This document shows, one piece after another, positions 45,249-53,623 of a stretch of DNA of 64,000 nt; the first letter of the stretch is position 1, and every line of letters begins with the position of its first letter. The DNA comes from Deltaproteobacteria bacterium (GTDB lineage: Bacteria; Myxococcota_A; Polyangia; HGW-17; JAJRWW01), in assembly GCA_029938605.1 (NCBI GenBank), contig JAOZUO010000008.1, forward strand, positions 17,621 through 81,620. The letters are read 5' to 3'. The position numbers and the translations under genes were made by a program. The notes under the pieces are model-generated. The model saw nothing but the letters and a program-made list of their open reading frames with translations, had not been told where the DNA came from and made no database searches.

Positions 45249-47216
45249 GTGCGTTGGATGGTACTGGCGGCGCTCTGGATGAACCTGGCGGCGACGGGTT
45301 GTGACGGTGCCGCCCTGATGACACCCGACGGATCGGCAGCCCCCGACAGTGGGGCGTCCGACGCGACTCTAAGCGATGGTGGCGATGGCGGCGATGGTAG
45401 CGATGGCGCTTCGGCTGACGCCAGCGACGCGGATCCCGATTGCCAGGGTGTGCCGATCACGGGGCTTTGCGCCGGGGAGGTGCTTCGATCCTGCCCCGGT
45501 GGCAACCTCACCGAACGCGACTGCGCCGCCGAGTCCCTACGGTGTCTGGACGCAGCGGACGAGGCGCCCCGGTGCGGACCGGCGCCCACGGACTGCGCGA
45601 CCCTGCCCGAGGGGGGCCAGTGCGTTGGCGATCACCTGGTCCTGTGCCATGCGGGGTGGCTCCGCGAGGTAGACTGCGCGAGCCTGGGAGGGAGCTGCTC
45701 GGTGGCCCAGGGCCGCCCGGGTTGTGAGACAAAAAGCGGGACCACCCGGGTGGCCACCGGGACCCTCACCAACCACCGGCGGCCCTACGACGAAGACGGG
45801 CTCGGCGACGTGGAAAGCGGACCGGCCGAGGGCGTCACCGTGGTGGTGCTGCGGGGTGCGGACGACATGCCCTTAGGCTTCGGCGTCACCGACGATCTGG
45901 GGCAATTCTCCATCCCCTATGACATCGCCGGTGGGCCCAACGGCGTATACCTTCGGGCGAGCGCTTTGAACTTCACGGCCAGCCACCGCACCTGGGTCAC
46001 AGACGACTCCGACGCGATCTACAGCTTCGCGGGGGAGGTGGTGGACGACTCGGCCGGGCAGGTCCAGTTGGATCTCCACGTGACCGAGGATCAGGACGCC
46101 GGCGCCCTGAACATCTTCAGCGTGTTGTACCGAAACACCGTGGTGGCCACGGGCCTGACCCAGACCCTGCTGCCGCCTTTGCAGGCCATCTGGGAGCGGG
46201 GCCAGTACATCTACTGCGGAACCTGTCACTCCACCGGCCGGATCTTCCTGCTGGGGGACCCCGACGACACGGACGAATACGACGACTCCGTGATCAGCCA
46301 CGAGTTCGGTCACTACCTCGCCTGGGCGGTGTCGGTAGACGACACCCCCGGCGGAGCGCATGACGGCACGCCCACGGATCCGCGGCTGGCCTGGTCCGAG
46401 GGATTGGCTACGTGGATCGGCCTGATCCTGTTGGACGAGTCAATCTACATCGACACCAAGGCCACCGGAGCCACGGTGCGGGATCCCGAGGACATGGGCT
46501 GGGACGCCGATCCTGCGGGGTCCCTGGACCAGGAGCTGAGTGAGTTCGTGGTGCTAGAGAGCCTCTGGGACATCACCGACCCGGTGGACGCAACCGACCC
46601 CATGGCCCGTCCGGCCCTGGACGTGCTGGACGTGCTTACCGGGTATCTGGTCTCGGCCAACATGGTGGATCGGGCCCATCCGGGCGTGGATCTGGTGGAC
46701 TTCCTGGACGGCTGGTTCTGTCAGGGCCAGGGCGACGCGGCGGGCATCGCAGACCTCGTGGTGGCCGGACAGGGCTTCCCCTACGACTTTGCCGGACCCG
46801 CGGAGCCCTGCCCCAAAACAAAGGAACCGGCCCACGCCCGCCTGCGCCTGGTCTGGAGCGACTCCGGGGACGCGCGGGTGGAGCTGACCGTGGTGGACCA
46901 CCTCTTTACTCAATTTGCGCGGGCCCGACTGGTACTTCCCAAGGGCTTCGGCTTCGGGTCAACGAGCTCACAACCGGACGTCATGGGGATGGGAGCGCTA
47001 GCGCTGGAGGCGTCCGGGGCCCGACGGATCACCTGGCGCCTCCCCTCGGGGCCGCTGCCGCCCTGGGTGCGCGTGGGAGTGACCCTCGATCGCGGCAACC
47101 GCGGCGTGGATCACCTCACCACCAGCCTGTGGTTGGGCCCACGCCCGGCGCCACGCAACGCGGGGCGGCTCATCCACCTGGGCGGACTGCTCACGTTGCG
47201 GTTGGCCCGGGATTGA
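45249..47216 (+). CDS. Putative zinc metalloprotease lipoprotein
   Basis: The GTG at 45249 (or ATG 45258) gives a signal MRWMVLAALWMNLAATGC; the longer open frame upstream is the palindromic element and is not coding. The 655-residue protein has an acidic Gly/Asp/Ala linker and Cys-rich repeats to about 170 (CAGEVLRSCPGGNLTERDC). A carboxypeptidase-regulatory-like Ig domain follows (GVTVVVLRGADD...GQFSIPYD). The protease region contains SHEFGHYLAW (HExxH, about residue 350), with a downstream WSEGLATWIG supplying a likely third ligand Glu. It should be exported and cell-attached. Its C-terminal part occurs again in decayed form at 51029-51442. Confidence 0.82.
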   Translation: MRWMVLAALWMNLAATGCDGAALMTPDGSAAPDSGASDATLSDGGDGGDGSDGASADASDADPDCQGVPITGLCAGEVLRSCPGGNLTERDCAAESLRCLDAADEAPRCGPAPTDCATLPEGGQCVGDHLVLCHAGWLREVDCASLGGSCSVAQGRPGCETKSGTTRVATGTLTNHRRPYDEDGLGDVESGPAEGVTVVVLRGADDMPLGFGVTDDLGQFSIPYDIAGGPNGVYLRASALNFTASHRTWVTDDSDAIYSFAGEVVDDSAGQVQLDLHVTEDQDAGALNIFSVLYRNTVVATGLTQTLLPPLQAIWERGQYIYCGTCHSTGRIFLLGDPDDTDEYDDSVISHEFGHYLAWAVSVDDTPGGAHDGTPTDPRLAWSEGLATWIGLILLDESIYIDTKATGATVRDPEDMGWDADPAGSLDQELSEFVVLESLWDITDPVDATDPMARPALDVLDVLTGYLVSANMVDRAHPGVDLVDFLDGWFCQGQGDAAGIADLVVAGQGFPYDFAGPAEPCPKTKEPAHARLRLVWSDSGDARVELTVVDHLFTQFARARLVLPKGFGFGSTSSQPDVMGMGALALEASGARRITWRLPSGPLPPWVRVGVTLDRGNRGVDHLTTSLWLGPRPAPRNAGRLIHLGGLLTLRLARD

Positions 47217-47318
47217 GATCAGCCGGAGGTTGAGCTCAGCCGAGCTGCCGGAGGTTGAGCTTAGCCGAGCTGCCGGAGGTTGAGCTCAGCCGAGCTGGCG
47301 GAAGTGATCCTTGTACTC
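47217..47318. repeat. 25-bp tandem repeats and remnant of the sigma-factor gene end
   Basis: About three units of GAGCTCAGCCGAGCTGCCGG plus AGGTT lie directly after the metalloprotease stop. The last 38 bases (47281-47318) equal 51541-51578 with one mismatch and are the antisense of the last codons of the ECF sigma gene (EYKDHLRQLG-stop). The repeat unit itself derives from that stop region. Confidence 0.8.
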
Positions 47319-48048
47319 TGATTCTGTTGGCCCTGATCACAGCACCATCAACCGTGGAGCGGATTTTGGACCACCTCCGGATCCCTTCGACTCCACCACC
47401 CGTCACCCGTCGCTCCGGCTCGTTTGGGAGATCAGCAGATCCACCTACTCAACGACGATCTCGATCAGAGCGACCCGTTCGACGAGCCTCAGCGCGCATC
47501 TTCCGATGACACCCTCGGCATGGCTGCCTCCAGAGCGCCTCCATAGCCCGACCCGTACCCGTCCAAAGGCCGGCCAATCGGCCCATCCCGCCGAAAGTCC
47601 GACCCTCGACTTCACCCAGCCGCCGTCCGGAGATCCTAGCCTATGCCATCTCCGACGCAGACACCGCTAGGTTCGCAGAAGCCGAAGCGAGCTCAGCCCA
47701 CACCGCTCAGAGCTCCTCAGACAGCCAACCCTCACCACTTGACCCCTCAACGCCACTTCCTCAAACTTGAATAGATGAATAGATGGCCCAAAGTCTGCAT
47801 GAACCCTCTTACGAACTAGACCCCCGCGCTTTCGACTTCCCAGCAGAGCTCATCACGCGACTCCAGACCAATTCCCCCAGAACATGGCAACGCCGGCGCT
47901 CAAAATCAAGAAGGTGACGGATCTTCGTCTCCTTCACCCCTCGTCGCTTCACGGACTGGACCTCGCCCGACGGGGACTGAGCATTCTTTCAAAGAACCCC
48001 AAAAGGCCGGTGAACTGTCTTACGCGTGAACCAGCACCCGCAGGTGAA
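47319..48048. other. Long non-coding stretch
   Basis: About 730 bp less GC-rich by eye than the neighbours. Short open frames exist (for example 47884-48069 on the plus strand) but lack ribosome sites, and their products are Ser/Thr/Pro-rich or otherwise featureless, so I call no gene. It may be decayed coding DNA inside the segment between the duplicated junctions. Confidence 0.5.
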
Positions 48049-48606
48049 TCAACCCCGGCGGGGTGCTGACGGAGCGCTTCGTTTTTGTTGCAGGAGAAGC
48101 AACCATAACAGACCATAGAGGCCCAGCATCACGATCTGGCGGATCCAGCCTCCCTGGGAGGGGTATTTGAGCGTAAGCGCGGATGAGAAGCTCTGGATCA
48201 GGCCTGTGGCACCACCAACCAGGCCTACCAACAGCGGCAGGTAGTACCAGGTCGGACGCCGGGCACGAAGCTCGAATAGCGCCAGGAGCAGCAGCCCCCC
48301 CAGAGCGAGCTCACTGCTGATCAAGACAGCGCTGGCCGTCGGGTGAAGGGCGAGGGAGAGCAGCTCGGCGCCCCCCCACACCCCCACCAGGCCCAGGTGG
48401 AGCTTCGCGACCGCAGCTGGCGCAGGCTGCTTACCAGAGGACTGCTTTCTGAGCCGGGACCGCTTCAGAGAAACCCAGCCCGCACAGACAAGGGCCACCG
48501 CCAGGAACACGAACCCCACCAGACCCTCCGCCCGCGCGGCGGGAACGAACAGGAAGAACCCGAAACCCACCAGAAAGTACCCTTCAACAGCGCGGTAGAA
48601 TCGCAT
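48049..48606 (-). CDS. Five-helix membrane protein of unknown function
   Basis: A 185-residue hydrophobic protein with about five predicted helices (for example FLVGFGFFLFVPAARAEGLVGFVFLAVALV near the start and IVMLGLYGLLWLLLL near the end) and basic cytoplasmic loops (KRSRLRKQSSGKQ). No family was recognised; the layout resembles small DUF membrane proteins. It starts three bases after the stop of the large lipoprotein gene, so the two are one transcription unit. Both lie inside the segment between the duplicated junctions. Confidence 0.75.
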   Translation of the reverse strand: MRFYRAVEGYFLVGFGFFLFVPAARAEGLVGFVFLAVALVCAGWVSLKRSRLRKQSSGKQPAPAAVAKLHLGLVGVWGGAELLSLALHPTASAVLISSELALGGLLLLALFELRARRPTWYYLPLLVGLVGGATGLIQSFSSALTLKYPSQGGWIRQIVMLGLYGLLWLLLLQQKRSAPSAPRRG

Positions 48607-48609
48607 CGG

Positions 48610-50754
48610 TCACAAACAACCGAGGAAACAGATGAGGCTGCAGGACGAGCAGCCGAAGACAAAGTAGTTGACGAGATTGAAGACAAGGATCCCCGCGGCG
48701 AAGCCGAAAGCAAAGGCGCCTCCCACCCCGGCGAAGGCCATCGGCAGGAACGCGTCCGCTGCCCAGATCATGGTCACTACCGTCGCGCTGAAACCGCCCA
48801 TGAAGGTGTCACCCCCGGCGGGCCAATGGTCGTCAGCCCAGTTTTTGTGGCTGAGATACTGAGGTGATAGCGCCGGATCGTAGATTCGCGCGCTGAACGG
48901 CTGCTCCAACCCAAGATAGATATTCTCCATGCGCCCCGGGTTGCTAATAAACCAGCCACTCAGGCTGCTGAGATCCACGCCGTAGTCAGTCTCCATCGCC
49001 GAGACTCTGGCCTGGATCGCAGACAAAGACAGATCGAGGTCTAACGTGCTTGTGCTCGTCCCCGTGTTGGGATCGTTCATCACCACGTCCGCGGTGGTGC
49101 TGTCCGGACGCCACGTCAAGGTGTAGGTCACCCCGGTGTCCACGATCTCCGCAAAGACGGGACGCGTCCGTTCGTCCAAGTGGACGATCGCCTCACCGTC
49201 TGCTGAAGTGACGATTCGCAGGCGTGAAAACGAAGCCTGGTTTCTTTGGACGACGACGACTGTATCGCCAGCCGCGTCGACGAAGTACGCGAGATCCGGA
49301 TTGTATACGTCGACGGCGAGCGCACCGCTTGAAGGTCCCTGCATGGCGTTTTCGGAGCTCACGATGGGCAGCGCGGAAAAGCTGTACTCTCCATGTTCCC
49401 ACGTTCCGTGCAGATACCACCCATCGCCGATGAGCTGCCCGCGCCAGGGGCTGGTTTGGCTGGGAGTGGAGACGTTGTGCCAGGACCCTTCGTATTGATA
49501 GCCGGTCCACTGGGCGTCGATCTGGTAGGTCTCGCCATCGTCGCTGTGATCAACGATGGTCAGCTGATCTTCAAGCTGCTCGATGGATGCACTCCCCAGG
49601 GTGGGCTCCGGGATCCCGAGGGGGGCGTCGAACCAGTCTGCGGAGAGGCTCGACGCGTTGCCCGTCAGATATCCGTCGGGTGGTTGAACGATCCGCTGCA
49701 GAGAGTGGAACTCGCGGGTCTCCGGGTCGCCGTCATCGTACTCACCGAAGAGCCAGACACCATCCGCGCTTGGAGTCGCCCTCCAGTCCTCCGCCACACT
49801 GGTCTCCTGGTCGGTGTCGACGTACTCACCCGTGGTTTCGTCCCACACCGCCCTCAGCTGCGGCTCAAAGAGGCTGTCCAGGAAGGACTCGTCACGCTCG
49901 TGGATATAGAGGCTGTCGCCGTAGCCCACCACCACGGCGTAGAACCACTCCGGCAGGTCATCGTAGCGCTTCGCTTTTCCCAGCCAGACTCCCCCCCGCT
50001 CGGTGTGCAGCTGTTCGTCTGCAAGTCGATCGAGCACGCCACACTGGTCTTCATCGGTGGCCCAGTCGTACAGGCAGGAGTAGATGCGCGCGCCCTCGTC
50101 GAACCGCGCCGCCGTCATGAAGGTGTCGGTGAGGACGATCTCATCCTCGCTCCAAAGGTACCCCTTGTAGCGGTAATCCTCGGGCCAGTAGCCCCCCGCA
50201 TCCAACACGCTCATTACCCCGCTCGTGCCACCCAGACCGAGGTTGTGGGCGAAGATAACGGTCGCACCATCAGCGACGCGTCGGAATGCGCCGACATCCT
50301 GTTGTGCGAAGGGGGAGACCGGATGAAGCACTCCGTACGGCTCTCCCGCGACGGAGATGGCCAGCGTGCCCTCGGACGGGTCGAGGCGAGCCACGCGAAT
50401 CGTCGTCGGCGATCCCGCGTCAATACTCAACTCTCCGGTGAGCTCCGGACCACCGGTACCGGTCCCGGAAAGGACTGCAGAGCGATGATCCGCGAGCTGG
50501 AGATCCCACTGGATTCCGCTGCTCCCGGTAGCCTCAGCCGCTCCCAAACCGTACAGGCTCGACTCGCCATCCATGAGCTCGATGACCCACCAACCAACCA
50601 GCTCGCCGGGAACGAGCTCAGACGTTGTCTGGGCGTCATCCGTCGGCGAGGTGTTCGGCTTGTGAGGGCAACCGAAGTTGAGCAACAGCGACATCAGGAG
50701 GACGACGGTGCCGAGGGCGCTGGCACGGCTTTGGCGCAAGGTGCATTTGGGCAC
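48610..50754 (-). CDS. Large lipoprotein with C-terminal membrane helices
   Basis: GTG at 50754 has a strong site GGGGAGGAGAG just upstream, which decides the start; the product has 714 residues and a lipobox LNFGC. Most of it is beta-rich with no known domain (many Trp/Tyr/Asp strands such as GWWVIELMDG and GVWLFGEYDDGD). The last 65 residues hold two or three hydrophobic segments (VVTMIWAADAFLPMAFAG; FAFGFAAGILVFNLVNYFVFG) and a Cys-rich end CSSCSLICFLGC. A lipoprotein with C-terminal helices is unusual; the helices may interact with the co-encoded membrane protein. Function unknown. Confidence 0.8.
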   Translation of the reverse strand: MPKCTLRQSRASALGTVVLLMSLLLNFGCPHKPNTSPTDDAQTTSELVPGELVGWWVIELMDGESSLYGLGAAEATGSSGIQWDLQLADHRSAVLSGTGTGGPELTGELSIDAGSPTTIRVARLDPSEGTLAISVAGEPYGVLHPVSPFAQQDVGAFRRVADGATVIFAHNLGLGGTSGVMSVLDAGGYWPEDYRYKGYLWSEDEIVLTDTFMTAARFDEGARIYSCLYDWATDEDQCGVLDRLADEQLHTERGGVWLGKAKRYDDLPEWFYAVVVGYGDSLYIHERDESFLDSLFEPQLRAVWDETTGEYVDTDQETSVAEDWRATPSADGVWLFGEYDDGDPETREFHSLQRIVQPPDGYLTGNASSLSADWFDAPLGIPEPTLGSASIEQLEDQLTIVDHSDDGETYQIDAQWTGYQYEGSWHNVSTPSQTSPWRGQLIGDGWYLHGTWEHGEYSFSALPIVSSENAMQGPSSGALAVDVYNPDLAYFVDAAGDTVVVVQRNQASFSRLRIVTSADGEAIVHLDERTRPVFAEIVDTGVTYTLTWRPDSTTADVVMNDPNTGTSTSTLDLDLSLSAIQARVSAMETDYGVDLSSLSGWFISNPGRMENIYLGLEQPFSARIYDPALSPQYLSHKNWADDHWPAGGDTFMGGFSATVVTMIWAADAFLPMAFAGVGGAFAFGFAAGILVFNLVNYFVFGCSSCSLICFLGCL

Positions 50755-51028
50755 TATTCTCTCCTCCCCAATTGGATTGTTGAGCTTAGCCTTCGCCTGC
50801 CGTCCGGTCAAGACACCGTGCGTGAACAGCCAGGGCGATCGAGGCGCCAAGTGCCCCCTGCCTTCCCTACTCTTGCCTCAAGCAGAACTCGATACCCCGG
50901 GGATTTCCGGATTTCACGGCTGAGCTAGAGGCCTACGACGGCGACTGGAATGAGCGAGTCGGTCTGAGTGCCGTCGCCGAGCTGGCCGATCCAGTTCGAG
51001 CCCCAGCACCAGCCCTGATTTGAGGTGT

Positions 51029-51442
51029 CAATTCTCCATTCCCTATGACATTGCCGGTGGGCCCAACGGCATATACCTTCGGGCGAGCGCTTTGAACTTC
51101 ACGGCCAGCCACCGCACCTGGGTCACAGACAACTCCGACGCGATCTACAGCTTTGCGCGGGCCCGACTGGTACTTCCCAAGGGCTTCGGGTCAGCGAGCT
51201 CACAACCGGACATCATGGGGATGGGAGCGCTGGAGGCGTCCGGGGCCCGACGGATCACCTGGGGCCTCCCCTCGGGGCCGCTGCCGCCCTGGGTGCGCGT
51301 GGGAGTGACCCTCGATCGCGGCAACCGCGGCGTGGATCACCTCACCACCAGCCTGTGGTTGGGCCCACGCCCGGCGCCACGCAACGCGGGGCGGCTCATC
51401 CACCTGGGCGGACTGCTCACGTTGCGGTTGGCCCGGGGTTGA
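51029..51442 (+). pseudogene. Decayed copy of the metalloprotease lipoprotein gene
   Basis: It matches 45903-46031 and then 46914-47216 of the intact gene with about 95 percent identity by eye. An 888-bp internal segment including the HExxH site is missing; the join is at TTCGCG/TTTGCG and keeps the frame (YSFARARL). Two further 6-base losses are also in frame. There is no start region or signal peptide. The end is directly followed by the tandem repeats and the complete sigma gene. Nothing was seen in 50755-51028. Confidence 0.85.
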
Positions 51443-51545
51443 GCTCAGCCGGAGGTTGAGCTCAGCCGAGCTGCCCGAGGTTGAGCTCAGCCGAGCTGCC
51501 GGAAGTTGAGCTCAGCCGGAGGTTGAGCTCAGCCGGAGGTTGAGC
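51443..51545. repeat. Tandem repeats GAGCTCAGCCG(AGCTGCC)GGAGGTT
   Basis: Six or so units, alternating between 25 bases and a 17-base form lacking AGCTGCCG, lie between the decayed metalloprotease copy and the stop codon of the sigma gene. They are homologous to the repeats at 47217-47294. Expansion by slippage from the sigma stop region is likely. Confidence 0.85.
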
Positions 51546-52313
51546 TCAGCCGAGCTGGCGGAGGTGATCCTTGTACTCGGCGAGATCGCTTCGAAGCTTC
51601 TCCAGGGCGTAGCGCATTCGGCTCTTGGCGGTGTTCTCGGGGATGTCCACGATCTTGGCGATCTCCTTGAAGGGCAGGCCGAGATACTCACGCATGAGGA
51701 ACACCTCCCGCTGATCCTCGGCGAGGTTGTCCACCGCCACCTTGATCTGCTCACCGAGCTGGCGGCCCATGGCACGCCGATCCGTGGCCGCGTCGGGGTT
51801 GGGAATGGACTCTCCCAGGGTCCGACGATCCTCTCCCCCAGCGCGCGTGGGATGGTCTAATGAGGCCGTGCGGCGGTGCTTCATGCGCCGGGAGTGGTCG
51901 ATGCAGATGTTGCGGGCGATGGTGTAGAGCCAGGTGGTGAACTTGGCCTCCCGCTTGTAACTGCCGGCCCGCCGAATGATCCGAATGAACACGTCCTGCA
52001 CCAGGTCTTCGGCCGTGGAGCGGTTTCCCACATAGCGAAAGATGAAGTTGAGCACCGGGCGCTGGTGACGACGCAATAGCTCCTCGAAGGCGCTTGTGTC
52101 GCCCTGGCCATACGCCACCATCAGTTGCTCGTTCGTTTGCTCTTTTTCCACGGAGTCCGTGTCCACCTCGGCACCCTCTGCCGACGAGGCGGATACTATC
52201 GTCAAAACCGGGCGCTTGGCAACGGGCAGACCGCTCCCTTTTGTCTTGAACCTCTGGCTCACAATTGAATGAGACTCCGCCAGACGCAAATTGGTTTCCA
52301 CAGTTCGTTCCAT
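51546..52313 (-). CDS. ECF RNA polymerase sigma factor
   Basis: The 255-residue form starts at the ATG 52313. A 64-residue N-terminal extension of unknown role precedes region 2 (LMVAYGQGDTSAFEELLRRHQRPVLNFIFRYVGNRSTAEDLVQDVFIRI and AKFTTWLYTIARNICIDHSRR). Region 4 is near 190-245 (LAEDQREVFLMREYLGLPFKEIAKIVDIPENTAKSRMRYALEKLR). Both regions are complete, so it should direct RNA polymerase to an alternative promoter set. No anti-sigma gene is adjacent, though the N-terminal extension could be the control point. A palindrome lies in its leader. Confidence 0.93.
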   Translation of the reverse strand: MERTVETNLRLAESHSIVSQRFKTKGSGLPVAKRPVLTIVSASSAEGAEVDTDSVEKEQTNEQLMVAYGQGDTSAFEELLRRHQRPVLNFIFRYVGNRSTAEDLVQDVFIRIIRRAGSYKREAKFTTWLYTIARNICIDHSRRMKHRRTASLDHPTRAGGEDRRTLGESIPNPDAATDRRAMGRQLGEQIKVAVDNLAEDQREVFLMREYLGLPFKEIAKIVDIPENTAKSRMRYALEKLRSDLAEYKDHLRQLG

Positions 52314-52336
52314 CTCTTCGAAATTAACGGCCCCTG

Positions 52337-52355
52337 AGGTGTAGGCCTTACACCT
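52337..52355. promoter_or_regulatory. Palindrome in the sigma-factor leader
   Basis: AGGTGTA and TACACCT are perfect seven-base arms around GGCCT, 23 bases upstream of the sigma gene start and 133 bases from the divergent aminopeptidase gene. A candidate repressor or activator site; no protein can be assigned. Confidence 0.5.
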
Positions 52356-52487
52356 AGGACTGGACTGGGGTGTGGATCCTTGGCGCGAGACCAACCAAAA
52401 TGTGCTAGAAAATACAATCACACCCTGTGAGACCCACCGCCCTTAGTCCAGGCCGGAGGTCCGGATCCTACGTAGGAGGTATTCCGC

Positions 52488-53615
52488 ATGTCCGATCCCC
52501 GCAACGCCCAGCTCGCAGACCAACTCGTGAACTACTCCCTGGGGATTAAGCCCAATGAGCTACTCTACCTGGAGGTCAAGGGCGTCCAATCCCTGGAGCT
52601 GGCCCGGGACGTCGTGGACGCCACCTCCCAGGCCGGCGGCATACCGGTTCTGATCTATCAGGACGAAGGCGTGTACCGGGGCTTCTGGGCCCAGGCCAGC
52701 GAGGCTCAGATCAAGGAGTACGCCGCAGCTCACATGGACCTGATGAAACGCGCCGACACCTTTTTGTCCATTCGAGGCTCGGACAACCCCTTCGACCTGC
52801 AGGGCGTGAGCGAGGAGCAGATGTCCTTGATGGGCAAACACTTCATGACCCCCGTGCATATGCAGGAGCGACTGAACAACACGAGATGGTGCGTCCTGCG
52901 GTACCCCAACGCCCCCATGGCGGTCATGGCCCACCGCAACCAGCGCGACTTCGAGAAGTTCTTCTACGACGTGTGTTGCTTGGACTACTCCAAGCTGAGC
53001 CAGGCCATGGACCCGCTCATCTCGCTGCTCAATGACACCAAGCGAGTGCACATCGAAGGGCCGGGCACGGACCTGCGCTTCTCTATTGAGGGGATCGGCG
53101 CCGTCAAATGCGACGGCCACCGCAACATCCCCGATGGTGAGGTCTACACGGCCCCGGTGAAGGACTCGGTGGAGGGCATCATCACCTACAACACCGGCTC
53201 CATCCAAAAAGGTGATCTCTACGATGGCGTCAGCCTGACCTTCGAAAAAGGACGTATCGTAAAGTCAGACTGCAGCGTGGGCGACCCCGAAAAGCTGGCG
53301 AAGGTATTCGCCCAGGACGAGGGCGCCGCCTATGTGGGCGAGTTCGCCTTCGGACTGAACCCACACATCACCCAGGCCATGCAGGACATCCTCTTCGACG
53401 AGAAGATCGGCGGCTCAATCCACTTCACCCCGGGCAACGCCTATGAAACCGCCGACAATGGAAACCGCTCAGAGCTGCACTGGGACCTGGTGCTGATCCA
53501 GACTCCGGAACAGGGGGGCGGCTCCATCTCCCTGGACGACAGACGCGTGCGTGAGGACGGCCTCTTCATCATCGACGAGCTCAAGGGTCTCAACCCCGAT
53601 TCTCTGTTGGAGTAG
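52488..53615 (+). CDS. Aminopeptidase, M29 family
   Basis: AGGAGG eight bases before ATG gives a clear start. The 375-residue protein shows the M29 layout: N-terminal half with GIKPNELLYLEV and a C-terminal metal-binding half with NIPDGEVYTAPVKDSVEG, GEFAFGLNP, IHFTPGNAYE and SELHWDLVL, which provide the Glu, His and Asp ligands of a dinuclear metal site. Family members remove N-terminal residues in the cytoplasm. No signal peptide. Followed after eight bases by a lipoprotein gene that is probably co-transcribed. Confidence 0.93.
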   Translation: MSDPRNAQLADQLVNYSLGIKPNELLYLEVKGVQSLELARDVVDATSQAGGIPVLIYQDEGVYRGFWAQASEAQIKEYAAAHMDLMKRADTFLSIRGSDNPFDLQGVSEEQMSLMGKHFMTPVHMQERLNNTRWCVLRYPNAPMAVMAHRNQRDFEKFFYDVCCLDYSKLSQAMDPLISLLNDTKRVHIEGPGTDLRFSIEGIGAVKCDGHRNIPDGEVYTAPVKDSVEGIITYNTGSIQKGDLYDGVSLTFEKGRIVKSDCSVGDPEKLAKVFAQDEGAAYVGEFAFGLNPHITQAMQDILFDEKIGGSIHFTPGNAYETADNGNRSELHWDLVLIQTPEQGGGSISLDDRRVREDGLFIIDELKGLNPDSLLE

Positions 53616-53623
53616 CGTCGGCA

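Noticed and set aside
47255-47670. Short plus-strand reading frames after the metalloprotease gene.
   Set aside because: They run through tandem repeats and low-complexity Ser/Thr/Pro codons without ribosome sites or recognisable products.
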